Source: Acidobacteriota bacterium
GTDB lineage: Bacteria; Acidobacteriota; UBA890; WLXD01
DNA: 64,000 nucleotides
Direction of reading: 5' to 3'
Assembly (NCBI GenBank): GCA_029263295.1
Contig: JAJCXT010000008.1
Coordinates: 1 to 64,000, forward strand
This document shows, in pieces, positions 27,081 through 34,973 of this stretch. The translations under genes were made by a program, and so were the position numbers. The notes beneath the pieces were generated by a model. The model saw only the letters and a program-made list of their open reading frames with translations, was not told the origin of the DNA and made no database searches. How positions within the stretch are numbered: the stretch's first letter is position 1; every line of letters begins with the position of its first letter.

Positions 27081-27404
27081 ATGGACCTGCTCAAAGGCAC
27101 GCTCGACGTCCTGATTATGAAGACCGTCGCCGACCGGCCGGCGCACGGCTACGCCATCGCACGGGCCATCCTCGAGCAGTCGGGCGAAGCGCTGATCGTC
27201 GAGGAAGGAGCGCTGTATCCCGCTCTCCGCAGGCTCGACAAGCGCGGTCTCTTGACCGCGAAGTGGAGCAAGACCGACACCGGGCGAGACGCCAAGTTCT
27301 ATCGCCTCACCACCGCGGGCCAGCGCCAACTGAGCAAGGCGGTCGGCGATTGGGATCGCTATGTAGAGGCCATGGGCCTCGTCCTGAAGGGACCACAATC
27401 GTGA
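27081..27404 (+). CDS. PadR-family transcriptional regulator (ADOP pair 2)
   Basis: About 107 aa; ATG at 27081 with GGAG six bases upstream. Canonical PadR winged helix: MDLLKGTLDVLIMKTV, ADRPAHGYAIARAI, EEGALYPALRRLDKRGLLTA, KFYRLTTAGQRQL. Short form without the C-terminal coiled-coil domain of longer PadR proteins. Its last four bases are the start of the ADOP permease (GTGA), so the regulator and its probable target are in one transcript and translationally coupled; autoregulation via the dyad at 26986-27000 is likely. Confidence 0.93.
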   Translation: MDLLKGTLDVLIMKTVADRPAHGYAIARAILEQSGEALIVEEGALYPALRRLDKRGLLTAKWSKTDTGRDAKFYRLTTAGQRQLSKAVGDWDRYVEAMGLVLKGPQS

Positions 27405-30049
27405 GTGATCTCACGGGCCGCCGCCCCGCTCCGGTGTCTACCGACGAGGATGTCGAACGCGAGCTTCGCGCCCACGTAGCCCTGCACGCCGAGCGCCTCA
27501 TGCGCGAGGGCATCGACCCCCTCGAGGCCCGCGAGCGGGCCAAGCAAGCGTTTGGCAACTACCCCGCCATCTCCAGACAGTGCCGCAACATCGCCGCATC
27601 CCCCACCCCGCGCGAGGCCTTCGCCAGCATGCTCGAATCCATCCTGGCAGACACCCGTTTTGCCTGGCGCACGCTGCGCAAGAGCCCAGCGTTCCTGGTC
27701 ACCTCGGTACTCACGCTGGCGCTCGGCATCGGCGCCAATACGGCAATCTTCGGCATCATCAACGGCATCCTGTTGCGGCCGCTGCCCTACAACGAGCCCG
27801 ATCGAATCGTGGCGCTATGGGAGCGTACTGCCGACGGACGGGACAACAGCATCGCCGCCGCCAACTTCTGGGACTGGCAGGCTCAGACGAGTCTCTTCGA
27901 ATCGATGGCACTGGTTCCGGACCATCGTTTCAGCGGTCGCACCACGGTGCTCGGCGGGAGTGCGCCCGCGCGGGTATACGCGGGCGCGGTGACCATCGAC
28001 TTCTTCCGTACTATCGGGGTCGAGCCCTTCCTCGGGCGCACGTTTGGCGTGGAAGAAGCCATGGAGGGTGTCGCGCCGACTCTCGTCGTCGCCTACTCGG
28101 TCTGGCGCGACCTGCTCGGCGAAGTGAACGATCTCACCGGCGTGACCCTGAGCATGCTCGGCACGGAGGCGGCCGTCATCGGCGTCATGCCGGCGGGCTT
28201 CAACTACCCCGGCCAGACGCAGATCTGGTTCCCGTTCGAGCTGTACCCGAGCAACGAGCACCGCACCGCACACGGCAAGTCGGCGATCGCCCGGTTGCGC
28301 CCGGACACGACTCTCGAAGCGGCCGCGGCAGAGATCGACGCCGTAGGGGTGGCGTTGTACGAGCAGTTCGGTGAAGACACCGACGCGGTGGGCGTGAATG
28401 TCTACCCGCTCAAGGAGGAACTGGTCGGTGATGCGAGCCGGCCGCTGGCGATTCTGCTGGGCGCCGCGGGACTGGTCCTGCTCGTCGCCTGCACGAACCT
28501 GGCGAGCGGGCTCCTGGCGCGAGGCACCCGTCGCAGTTCGGAAATCGCGCTGCGGGCGGCACTTGGCGCCGGGCGGGCGCGACTGGTCCGTCAGATGTTC
28601 ACCGAATCGATCCTTCTCACCACACTCGGTGCAGTGGCCGGACTGGTCACTGCGCAGTTCGTTACCGCGGCCCTGCTGCGGGCGGCTCCGGGCGAGGTGT
28701 GGCGCTACGCGACAGCCGACCTCGACATCGCTGTTCTGGCCTTCACCGTTCTGGTGGCATTTGCCACCTCGCTGTTGTTCGGTCTGCTCCCCGCGCTCCG
28801 CCTCACTCGCAAGAGCGATAGCGAAGCCATGCGCGCCGGCACGCGTTCGGTGGCAGGAGGGCAAGGCGGCCGCGTTTGGTCCGCGCTCGTGGTGGCGGAG
28901 GTCGCCCTCGTGGTAGTCCTCCTGATCGGCTGCGGCCTGCTCATCCGTAGCTTCCAGGCGGTGCTGGATGTCGATTCGGGGTTCCAGCCGGCCGGAGTCC
29001 TCACCGTTGACCTCGAAATGCCCGCGGAGAACTACTCCAAGCACGAAGAGGTGGCGCAGTTCCTCGACGCTGCAATGACAGATCTGCGCACCCTCCCTGG
29101 GGTGACCGACGTCGGCATGATCAACCATCTACCGCTCGGCGGGTTCGGCCTCAATGGCGCCTTCGAAGTCGAAGGGCGCGAGCCTCAGGCGGGGTATGGT
29201 GACTATCGTGTGGCGAGTGCCGAGTACTTCTCTGCCATGGGCATTCCCCTGCTGGACGGCCGCTTCTTCGTCGACGATGATGCCGACGGAGCGGAACCGG
29301 TGGTCATCGTCAACCAGACCCTGGCGCGCGAGTTGTTCGGACAGGAACCCGCAGTGGGCAAACGGATCGGCAGTCTGGCCAACGACAACTGGGTCTACGG
29401 TGACGACTGGATGCGAATCGTAGGAGTAATAGGCGACGTGCGGCACCGCTCGCTAACGCGGACCTCCTCGCGTGAGGTCTACGTGCACTACCTCCAGCGC
29501 CCGATGCGCGCGAGGACCTCGGCAATCACGATTCGAACGGACGGCGACCCCGCCGGCCTCATCAATGTCGTCCGCGACCGACTCACGGCACTCGATCCGC
29601 AGATTCCGGCGGAGTTGACGCCCATGCGCGAACTGGTTTCGGCGTCGCTCCACGACCGCCGTTTCACGGTGACGGTCCTGGGCGTGTTCAGCCTGGTAGG
29701 CCTGCTACTGGCTTCGGTCGGGATCTACGGAGTCGTCTCGTACGCCGTCGCCCGCCGGCAGCGTGATATCGGCATCAGGCTCGCGCTGGGGGCTGCGCCT
29801 CTGCGGGTACGCCAAGAGGTCATCCGCGACGCTCTCACGCCGGTGCTCATCGGCCTGGGCGTGGGCGTCCTTGGCGCTCTGGCGCTGAGCAGGACTCTCT
29901 CCAGCCTGCTCTTCGAGGTCGCGCCGACTGACCCCGCCACATTCGTCTCCGTCGCCGCGCTGCTCCTGGCTACCGCGGTCATCGCGTGCTGGCTACCGGC
30001 GCGCCGCTCGTCGAAGATCGACCCGATCGTGACCATGCGCGCCGACTGA
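27401..30049 (+). CDS. ADOP-type ABC transporter permease, copy 2
   Basis: About 882 aa, starting with GTG at 27401 inside the PadR stop (GTGA); the frame is open further upstream but that is PadR sequence. Prefix domain 1: ERELRAHVALHAERLMREGI (residues 17-60) and KQAFGNYPAISRQCRN. Then TM helix (SVLTLALGIGANTAIFG), first MacB core domain, FtsX helices with EIALRAALGAGRARLVRQMF near 390, then second half with MacB core and FtsX block DIGIRLALGAAPLRVRQEVI near the end. The repeat structure is complete. No ATPase gene adjoins. The signature of the first half is GANTAIFGIINGILLRPLPY, a hallmark stretch of the family. Confidence 0.93.
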   Translation: MSDLTGRRPAPVSTDEDVERELRAHVALHAERLMREGIDPLEARERAKQAFGNYPAISRQCRNIAASPTPREAFASMLESILADTRFAWRTLRKSPAFLVTSVLTLALGIGANTAIFGIINGILLRPLPYNEPDRIVALWERTADGRDNSIAAANFWDWQAQTSLFESMALVPDHRFSGRTTVLGGSAPARVYAGAVTIDFFRTIGVEPFLGRTFGVEEAMEGVAPTLVVAYSVWRDLLGEVNDLTGVTLSMLGTEAAVIGVMPAGFNYPGQTQIWFPFELYPSNEHRTAHGKSAIARLRPDTTLEAAAAEIDAVGVALYEQFGEDTDAVGVNVYPLKEELVGDASRPLAILLGAAGLVLLVACTNLASGLLARGTRRSSEIALRAALGAGRARLVRQMFTESILLTTLGAVAGLVTAQFVTAALLRAAPGEVWRYATADLDIAVLAFTVLVAFATSLLFGLLPALRLTRKSDSEAMRAGTRSVAGGQGGRVWSALVVAEVALVVVLLIGCGLLIRSFQAVLDVDSGFQPAGVLTVDLEMPAENYSKHEEVAQFLDAAMTDLRTLPGVTDVGMINHLPLGGFGLNGAFEVEGREPQAGYGDYRVASAEYFSAMGIPLLDGRFFVDDDADGAEPVVIVNQTLARELFGQEPAVGKRIGSLANDNWVYGDDWMRIVGVIGDVRHRSLTRTSSREVYVHYLQRPMRARTSAITIRTDGDPAGLINVVRDRLTALDPQIPAELTPMRELVSASLHDRRFTVTVLGVFSLVGLLLASVGIYGVVSYAVARRQRDIGIRLALGAAPLRVRQEVIRDALTPVLIGLGVGVLGALALSRTLSSLLFEVAPTDPATFVSVAALLLATAVIACWLPARRSSKIDPIVTMRAD

Positions 30050-30076
30050 TACGAAGCAGCAATAGTCAGGCAGCTA

Positions 30077-30099
30077 GCACCGCGATCGATCGCGAGTGC
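30077..30099 (+). terminator. GC-rich hairpin after ADOP copy 2, possible terminator
   Basis: It starts 27 bases after the stop. GCAC (30077-30080) pairs with GTGC (30096-30099) around the perfect 14-base palindrome CGCGATCGATCGCG (30081-30094). GCTAGC copies (30073-30078, 30107-30112) add an outer helix. No T-run follows, so rho-independent action is doubtful. Confidence 0.35.
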
Positions 30100-30310
30100 C
30101 GCCCCGGCTAGCGGGAGACCCTGCGCGGCGTACGCTGAAGACGAGACGGCCGAAGCCACCGGGACCGGCTGATAGTCTCGGGAGCGCGCTGGTGCCGAGT
30201 GCAGCTGCGCGGAACAGTGCGCCTCAGCGGGTCCTGCTAGCCCTGTCGCTCGACTTGGCAGCGCCTCACGGAAGAAGTGCAGCTCCACTTGCCGAGAAGG
30301 CACCAGAAGA

Positions 30311-30961
30311 TTGAAAGAGCCAGAGCCTCTCAAGCCGCCGCAGCAGGAGCGAAGTCGCGAAACGCTCCTGCGCATCGTATCCGCCGCGAGGAGCCTCCTG
30401 GCAGAGCGCGACTTCGCGAATATCTCCGTCGACGACATCGTCCGACGAGCTGCCTCCTCCAAGGGGTCCTTCTATCAGCGCTTCTCGAACAAGGACAGTC
30501 TGCTCGTCCTCATCCTCAGGCAGGAACACGACGCCGCGATCAGAGAATGGTCGGAGTTCCTCGCGCCCGAGCGCTGGCGTCACCGTTCGCTCGAGGCAGT
30601 CGTCGAGGCGTTTCTGGATCGATTGCTGCGCATCTATCGGCGCCGCCCCACGCTCATGCGAGCGTACGCCGCCCAGGCGGCCGTCGTCGAGGGGGAGATC
30701 CGGGGCCAGACCGCTCAGCTCAACCGTCACGTCCTCGAACTGCTTCGGCAGATCGTTCGCCAGCACGCCGGGGAACTGAAGCACCCCGACCCGGAGAGAG
30801 CGACGGCGTTCCTGATCACAGCGCTCATCACGCTCCTCCCGCCTCTCTTTCTCTCGCCGACGCAGGAGCTCCTGCCGGAGCCGATGAGCCACGCTGAGTT
30901 GGAAAACGAACTCCGCCTCCTCGCTCGGCGCTACCTGGGTCTGAGGGACGCCAAGCCCTGA
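30311..30961 (+). CDS. TetR-family transcriptional regulator
   Basis: About 216 aa; starts TTG at 30311 (no in-frame ATG serves better). HTH domain (residues 14-62): ETLLRIVSAARSLLAERDF, ISVDDIVRRAASSKGSFYQR, FSNKDSLLVLIL, which fits the TetR pattern; the recognition helix is ASSKGSFYQRF. The C-terminal ligand domain (70-210) is helical with no assignable ligand class. The next gene, an exported hydrolase, begins 106 bases downstream in the same direction with a perfect 7-10-7 dyad in its promoter region, so TetR control of that hydrolase is the natural reading. Confidence 0.92.
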   Translation: MKEPEPLKPPQQERSRETLLRIVSAARSLLAERDFANISVDDIVRRAASSKGSFYQRFSNKDSLLVLILRQEHDAAIREWSEFLAPERWRHRSLEAVVEAFLDRLLRIYRRRPTLMRAYAAQAAVVEGEIRGQTAQLNRHVLELLRQIVRQHAGELKHPDPERATAFLITALITLLPPLFLSPTQELLPEPMSHAELENELRLLARRYLGLRDAKP

Positions 30962-30990
30962 GGCCAGGCGACCCGCTCCTGGTAGAGACC

Positions 30991-31044
30991 TTGCATCGTG
31001 ATACCGTGCAGCCTTAAACTAGACTGAATTGCCTATCTCAGTCT
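30991..31044 (+). promoter_or_regulatory. Putative promoter and TetR operator upstream of the hydrolase
   Basis: TTGCAT (30991-30996), 18-base spacer, TAAACT (31015-31020), then immediately a perfect dyad AGACTGA (31021-31027) with TCAGTCT (31038-31044) around ATTGCCTATC. A dimer on the dyad would cover the transcription start. The TetR gene ends 30 bases upstream of the -35. Confidence 0.55.
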
Positions 31045-31067
31045 GATTACGAAAAGGAAGTGCCAAA

Positions 31068-32507
31068 GTGAAGACCGCGGGTGTCAGTCGCAACACTCGT
31101 TTTGTGGGAATCGGGGTGTGCTGCGTGCTCGCGGCAGCCCTTTGGGCGGGCCGCAGCGAGGCCCAAAGCTCGCTGGCTGGCACATGGCGGGGCGACCTGA
31201 ACACGCCAGCGGGCGCGTTGACCCTGGTGCTGTCTTTGGATGGGAGCTCCGGCGGGACGATTGCTGTGCCCGCCCGGGGCGTCGCGGGGATTCCCGTCAC
31301 CGACGTGACCATCCGCGAAGACGGATCCTTGGAATTCCAGGTGCCTGCTGACCTGTCGGCATTCGAAGGTCAACTCCGCGGTAGCACCCTGATCATCGGC
31401 GAGTGGATCCAGGCAGGTCAGCGAATCCCGATCCAATTCGAGCGGACGAGCGAAACGCTGGCGCAACCTGTTGTCCGCCCGCGCCATCAGACGCCAAAGC
31501 CGCCGCACCCCTATGCGGTGCAGGAAGTTGTCGTGGCCGGAGAAGTGCCGTTGGCGTGCACGCTCACTCGTCCACACGGCTCCGAGTATCCCGTCGCCGG
31601 CGCGGTGCTTCTCACCGTCGCCGGGCCGAACGACCGGGACCAGACCCATAGCGGACACAAACCCTACATGGTTCTGGCGGACAACCTGACCAGGCGAGGG
31701 TTGGCCGTCCTCCGGTGCGACGACCGAGGAGTAGGAGGGTCCGGCGACGAACTCCTGCCAACACCGATCGAGGGAATGGTCGCCGACGCCCGCGCGATGG
31801 CCGAGTATCTCGCGGACCTGGACGGCATCGGTCCTGTCGGGATTATCGGGAACAGCGAAGGTTCCGTCGTCGGTGCCATAGCAGCCGCCAATGGTGACGC
31901 CGCATTCGTTGTATTGCTGGGCGGAGTGGGAACGCGCGGCGATGATGTGATTCGCGAACGACTGCTGGACATGGCGTCCCGCTCCGGCCTCTCCGAGGAC
32001 GAAGCGGATACTCTGATCGCCCCGTTCGATGCCCTCGTGAGCGTGGTTCTCGAGGCGGGTGGGGTCGGCGCGAGCGAACTCGAACGAACAGACCCGGCTC
32101 TCTATGCCCGGCTGGCGGACATCGCCGCCACCCCAGGCGTGGCTGATCCCTTCCTCCCTGCCGATGTGGAAGACCGCATAGCGCTGTTTGCCGGTTCCTG
32201 GTACCACGCCCAGGTATCGCTCGATGGGGGCGCCATACTGGCGCAAGTCCAGGTCCCGGTACTCGCGCTCACGGGCAGCAAGGACAGAACCAACCTCGCG
32301 AGTCAGAATCTGCCTGCCATTCGCAGTGCGCTCGTCCGTGCAAGGAACCCGGACTTCGAAGTGATCGAGGTCCCCGGCCTGAACCACGTGTTCCAGACCG
32401 CTGTCGAGGGAGGGATCGCAGAGTATGGACAGCTCGACGAGAGTTTCTCTCCGATAGCCCTGCAGCTAATCGGAGACTGGATCATAGAGCGGTTCGGCGA
32501 CGAGTAG
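31068..32507 (+). CDS. Exported alpha/beta-fold serine hydrolase
   Basis: About 479 aa. GTG start at 31068 with AAGGAAG seven bases before it. Signal peptide to about residue 32 (CVLAAALWAGRSEAQS). Residues 35-135 are a small beta-rich domain (LAGTWRGDLNTPAGALTLVL ... LVLSLDGSSGG), seen in front of several secreted hydrolases. Residues 150-479 are the hydrolase: LRCDDRGVGGSGD, nucleophile elbow GNSEGS with Ser263, acid in TGSKDRTN (Asp406), and His in PGLNHVFQ (His440). The triad is complete. The substrate is likely an ester or small amide; the class includes proteins of the S9-like/esterase kind with a preceding domain. Likely TetR-regulated (see the operator). Confidence 0.9.
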   Translation: MKTAGVSRNTRFVGIGVCCVLAAALWAGRSEAQSSLAGTWRGDLNTPAGALTLVLSLDGSSGGTIAVPARGVAGIPVTDVTIREDGSLEFQVPADLSAFEGQLRGSTLIIGEWIQAGQRIPIQFERTSETLAQPVVRPRHQTPKPPHPYAVQEVVVAGEVPLACTLTRPHGSEYPVAGAVLLTVAGPNDRDQTHSGHKPYMVLADNLTRRGLAVLRCDDRGVGGSGDELLPTPIEGMVADARAMAEYLADLDGIGPVGIIGNSEGSVVGAIAAANGDAAFVVLLGGVGTRGDDVIRERLLDMASRSGLSEDEADTLIAPFDALVSVVLEAGGVGASELERTDPALYARLADIAATPGVADPFLPADVEDRIALFAGSWYHAQVSLDGGAILAQVQVPVLALTGSKDRTNLASQNLPAIRSALVRARNPDFEVIEVPGLNHVFQTAVEGGIAEYGQLDESFSPIALQLIGDWIIERFGDE

Positions 32508-32802
32508 CGCGGCACCATCCCGAGTTCGCCGGGGGTGGCGACAGATCGGCCTAGGCACTCCCGGTGCGCGCGCTGCAACTATGGCGCATGGCGGCGAAGC
32601 CAAGCCGAGTGAGGCAGTTCGTCCCCAGGGAAGGCAGCCTGGGGCCGTAGACCCACCGCAGTTCGTCTTCGTTCTGTGGGCCAGCACACTACGCCATCGA
32701 CGAATCCCTTGACATCGACGCGTGGCGTGGCGCAGCTTGCGGCAACTGTGCGCCCGTATCCGCACGCGCGGTGACCACCCGGACACCAGAAAGGGAGCGA
32801 CC
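32508..32802. other. 295-base gap between hydrolase and exported unknown
   Basis: No gene supported. A 7-bp hairpin CCCCAGG (32623-32629) with CCTGGGG (32638-32644) and, after it, CCCAC paired with GTGGG (near 32651-32680) lie in the middle, neither followed by T-runs. A perfect TTGACA occurs at 32709-32714, but no -10 follows at 15-19 bases. Confidence 0.5.
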
Positions 32803-33678
32803 ATGCGACCACAGCGCCAACAACGCGACTTCCCGATCCGATTCACTAGCGAGCGAAACGTTCGTCTACTGGCTTACTTCTTCGTAACGCTGCTCCTTCT
32901 GCACGGAGGTATAGCAGACGCGCAGGAACGCGGACGCGCCCGCACGACCAATGGGAGCGCCCACATCGAGCATGCCGGCGAGGACGACCCGGATGACCTT
33001 GGCTGCGGTCGCGGTTGCGTCGCGCCGCTGGCCAATACGCTAGACACATACTTCGACAAGTGGGCGAAAGCCTACAAGAAGATCACCAAGAACGCCGAGC
33101 TCAAGAGCAAGCTGACCAGGGCCACGGATGTCCTGAGAGACGCAGCGAACACGGGCGACTTCTGCACCGTCGACGGCGTCCTGAAAGGCCTGACCGCCGG
33201 GATCGCTGGGGCCCAAGAGAACGGCATCCTCAAGAAGAACAAGAAAAAGGTGTCCGCCGCACTTGCTGCGTTGACGAATATGGGGAGGGCAGCCGCGGTG
33301 ACTGGTCCCCCACCGGTACCGGTGTTCCCCCCCCCACCCGTCGGCATGTGCACTGTGGACCTTTACGCCCAGATGTCGAGTGGTGAGTTGGCCGCCCCTG
33401 TCGGCGATTCCGTCATCACCTTTCCGAGGCTCGCTTCGGTCCAACTCGTGGCGGAGGGCAAGCCCGCGGGCGGCACCTATGCGTGGTCCTTCAAGTACAC
33501 GACGCCCGCGCTCGAGGACGGAGTTCTGGCCACCAACGCGTCCTTCGTAGGGATGGGGTCGTCGGCCCGGTGGACCAGTGTCGCGAGGAGGACCATCGTC
33601 GTGACCGTCACCTACACCTGCCCGCCTGGATACAGCCCGGCGACGGTAACGGACGACATCACCCTCCGAGTCCGCTAG
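32803..33678 (+). CDS. Exported protein of unknown function with PKD-like C-terminal domain
   Basis: About 291 aa. I use the ATG at 32803, with AAGGGAG five bases upstream, not the longer frame from 32722. N-terminal signal or anchor: NVRLLAYFFVTLLLLHGGIADAQ (cut after AQ). Residues 40-75 are acidic then GCGRGCVAPLANT; residues 76-160 form a charged helical region (WAKAYKKITKNAELKSKLTR, KKNKKKVSAAL). A proline linker PPPVPVFPPPPVG (about 180) leads to a beta-rich domain of about 100 residues (GTYAWSFKYTTPALED ... TIVVTVTYTCPPGYSPATVT) resembling PKD-like folds. The four Cys in pairs fit extracytoplasmic disulfides. Function unknown. Confidence 0.72.
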   Translation: MRPQRQQRDFPIRFTSERNVRLLAYFFVTLLLLHGGIADAQERGRARTTNGSAHIEHAGEDDPDDLGCGRGCVAPLANTLDTYFDKWAKAYKKITKNAELKSKLTRATDVLRDAANTGDFCTVDGVLKGLTAGIAGAQENGILKKNKKKVSAALAALTNMGRAAAVTGPPPVPVFPPPPVGMCTVDLYAQMSSGELAAPVGDSVITFPRLASVQLVAEGKPAGGTYAWSFKYTTPALEDGVLATNASFVGMGSSARWTSVARRTIVVTVTYTCPPGYSPATVTDDITLRVR

Positions 33679-33758
33679 GCGATAAGGGCGACCACTCCGG
33701 GGCCTCGGCCTCGGGCTGGTCGCCGACGTCATCGCCGGAGGGCACAGGAAGCGGTAGC

Positions 33759-33806
33759 ATGATGGGTGCCCGCTACCGCGTGAACCTCCCACTCGATGAC
33801 GAATGA
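33759..33806 (+). other. Leader mini-ORF overlapping the start of the adenylate-forming enzyme
   Basis: Fifteen codons from ATG at 33759 (MMGARYRVNLPLDDE) ending at a TGA that overlaps the following gene's ATG (ATGA). AGGAAG lies 7 bases upstream. A ribosome finishing here would sit on the next start, so it may control translation of the adenylating enzyme. The enzyme's own ATG has no Shine-Dalgarno of its own that I can see. Confidence 0.5.
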
Positions 33807-34906
33807 CGAATTCTGAAGGCGACCTGCAAGCAAATGCCCATGCCGCGCGTGAGGCGCTCGATGCCCACGTGCGCGAGATCGTAGCCTGGCACTTCGATCC
33901 GGCAACCGGATGCCCCTTCTGGCTCGACTGGGCCGCAGGAGCGGACTGGGACCCGCGCGTAGAGATCCAGGGGTTCGACGACCTGAGCAAGTTCGGACTG
34001 TTCGAGGACGAGGCTCTGCGCGGCGGACCCGTGCGCCGCTGGGTTCCCAAGGCCTATGCCGACCGCCCGATCTACACGTTCGAGACCGGTGGCACCACAG
34101 GAACGCCCAAGTCGCGAATCAGCGTCGACGACTTCCGCATCGACTACGAGATGTTCGCCGATAACCTGCCCGACGAGTACTTCCCCCGTGGGGCCAACTG
34201 GCTGATGCTCGGACCGAGCGGCCCGCGACGGTTGCGGCTCGCGGTGGAGCATCTGGCGCAGTACCGCGGCGGCATCAGCTTCTGTGTGGATCTCGATCCC
34301 CGCTGGGTGATCAAGCTCATCAAGAAAGGCTGGACCGAGCACCTGGAGGCGTACCAGGAACACGTCGTCGACCAGGCCGTCACGATCCTCCAGGCAGGGC
34401 ACGACGTGCGCTGCATGTTCACGACCCCGAAGCTGCTTGAAGCGCTGGCACTGCGCCTCGATGACATGGACACCACTCTCCACGAGATCGGTATCACCGG
34501 CATCTTCTCGGGGGGCACGGAATTCACGCCGCAGTGGAATCGCTTCGCCCACGAGGAACTCCTCGACGGCGCCTACATGACGCCAACCTCCGGCACCACC
34601 CTCATGGGCCTGGCCGCGAGTTCGCCCAGCACCCCCGAGAACGGCTACAAGATCACCTACTACGCACCGCAGCCGCGCGCCGTCATCCAGGTCGTCGACC
34701 CCGACGACCCGGACACGCTCGTCGACTACGGCACGACCGGGCGCGTGAAGCTGACGACTCTGACCAAGGAGTTCTTCATGCCCGCCTTCCTGGAGCGCGA
34801 CGAGGGCGAGCGCGAGATGCCCTACGCGGCGTATCCGTGGGATGGCGTGAGTGGAGTGCGGCCCTTCGCGAAGTTCGCCAAATCGACCACCGTGGGCGTG
34901 TACTAG
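33803..34906 (+). CDS. AMP-binding adenylate-forming enzyme, short form (LuxE/PaaK-like)
   Basis: About 367 aa. ANL-superfamily features: the ATP loop TGGTTGTPKS (residues 95-104), a second conserved stretch MTPTSGTTLMGLAAS near 260-275, and GTTGRVKLTTLTKEFFMPAF (A6/A7 region) near 312-332. The usual C-terminal lid domain with the catalytic Lys is essentially missing; the length and lack of lid match LuxE-type acyl-protein synthetases and short PaaK-like proteins rather than full CoA ligases. It probably activates a carboxylic acid as acyl-AMP and hands it to an enzyme thiol. The neighbouring ALDH-fold gene (64 bases downstream) is the obvious partner. Substrate unknown. Confidence 0.85.
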   Translation: MTNSEGDLQANAHAAREALDAHVREIVAWHFDPATGCPFWLDWAAGADWDPRVEIQGFDDLSKFGLFEDEALRGGPVRRWVPKAYADRPIYTFETGGTTGTPKSRISVDDFRIDYEMFADNLPDEYFPRGANWLMLGPSGPRRLRLAVEHLAQYRGGISFCVDLDPRWVIKLIKKGWTEHLEAYQEHVVDQAVTILQAGHDVRCMFTTPKLLEALALRLDDMDTTLHEIGITGIFSGGTEFTPQWNRFAHEELLDGAYMTPTSGTTLMGLAASSPSTPENGYKITYYAPQPRAVIQVVDPDDPDTLVDYGTTGRVKLTTLTKEFFMPAFLERDEGEREMPYAAYPWDGVSGVRPFAKFAKSTTVGVY

Positions 34907-34946
34907 GAGGGGGGATTCCCTCCGGTAGCCCGGGAGTACCAACGCG

Positions 34947-34973
34947 ATGATCCACTCGGAGTTGCTGTTTTGA
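34947..34973 (+). other. Eight-codon leader mini-ORF overlapping the ALDH-like gene start
   Basis: MIHSELLF followed by a TGA that overlaps the TTG start of the next gene (TTGA). A GGGAG element lies about 10 bases before the ATG. The GGAG inside this mini-ORF (CTCGGAGTTG) sits 8 bases before the TTG and could serve as that gene's ribosome site, so the two elements are interleaved. Confidence 0.35.

Noticed and set aside
32709-32714. Perfect TTGACA as a promoter -35
   Set aside because: No TATAAT-like -10 at 15 to 19 bases downstream; high-GC sequence follows.
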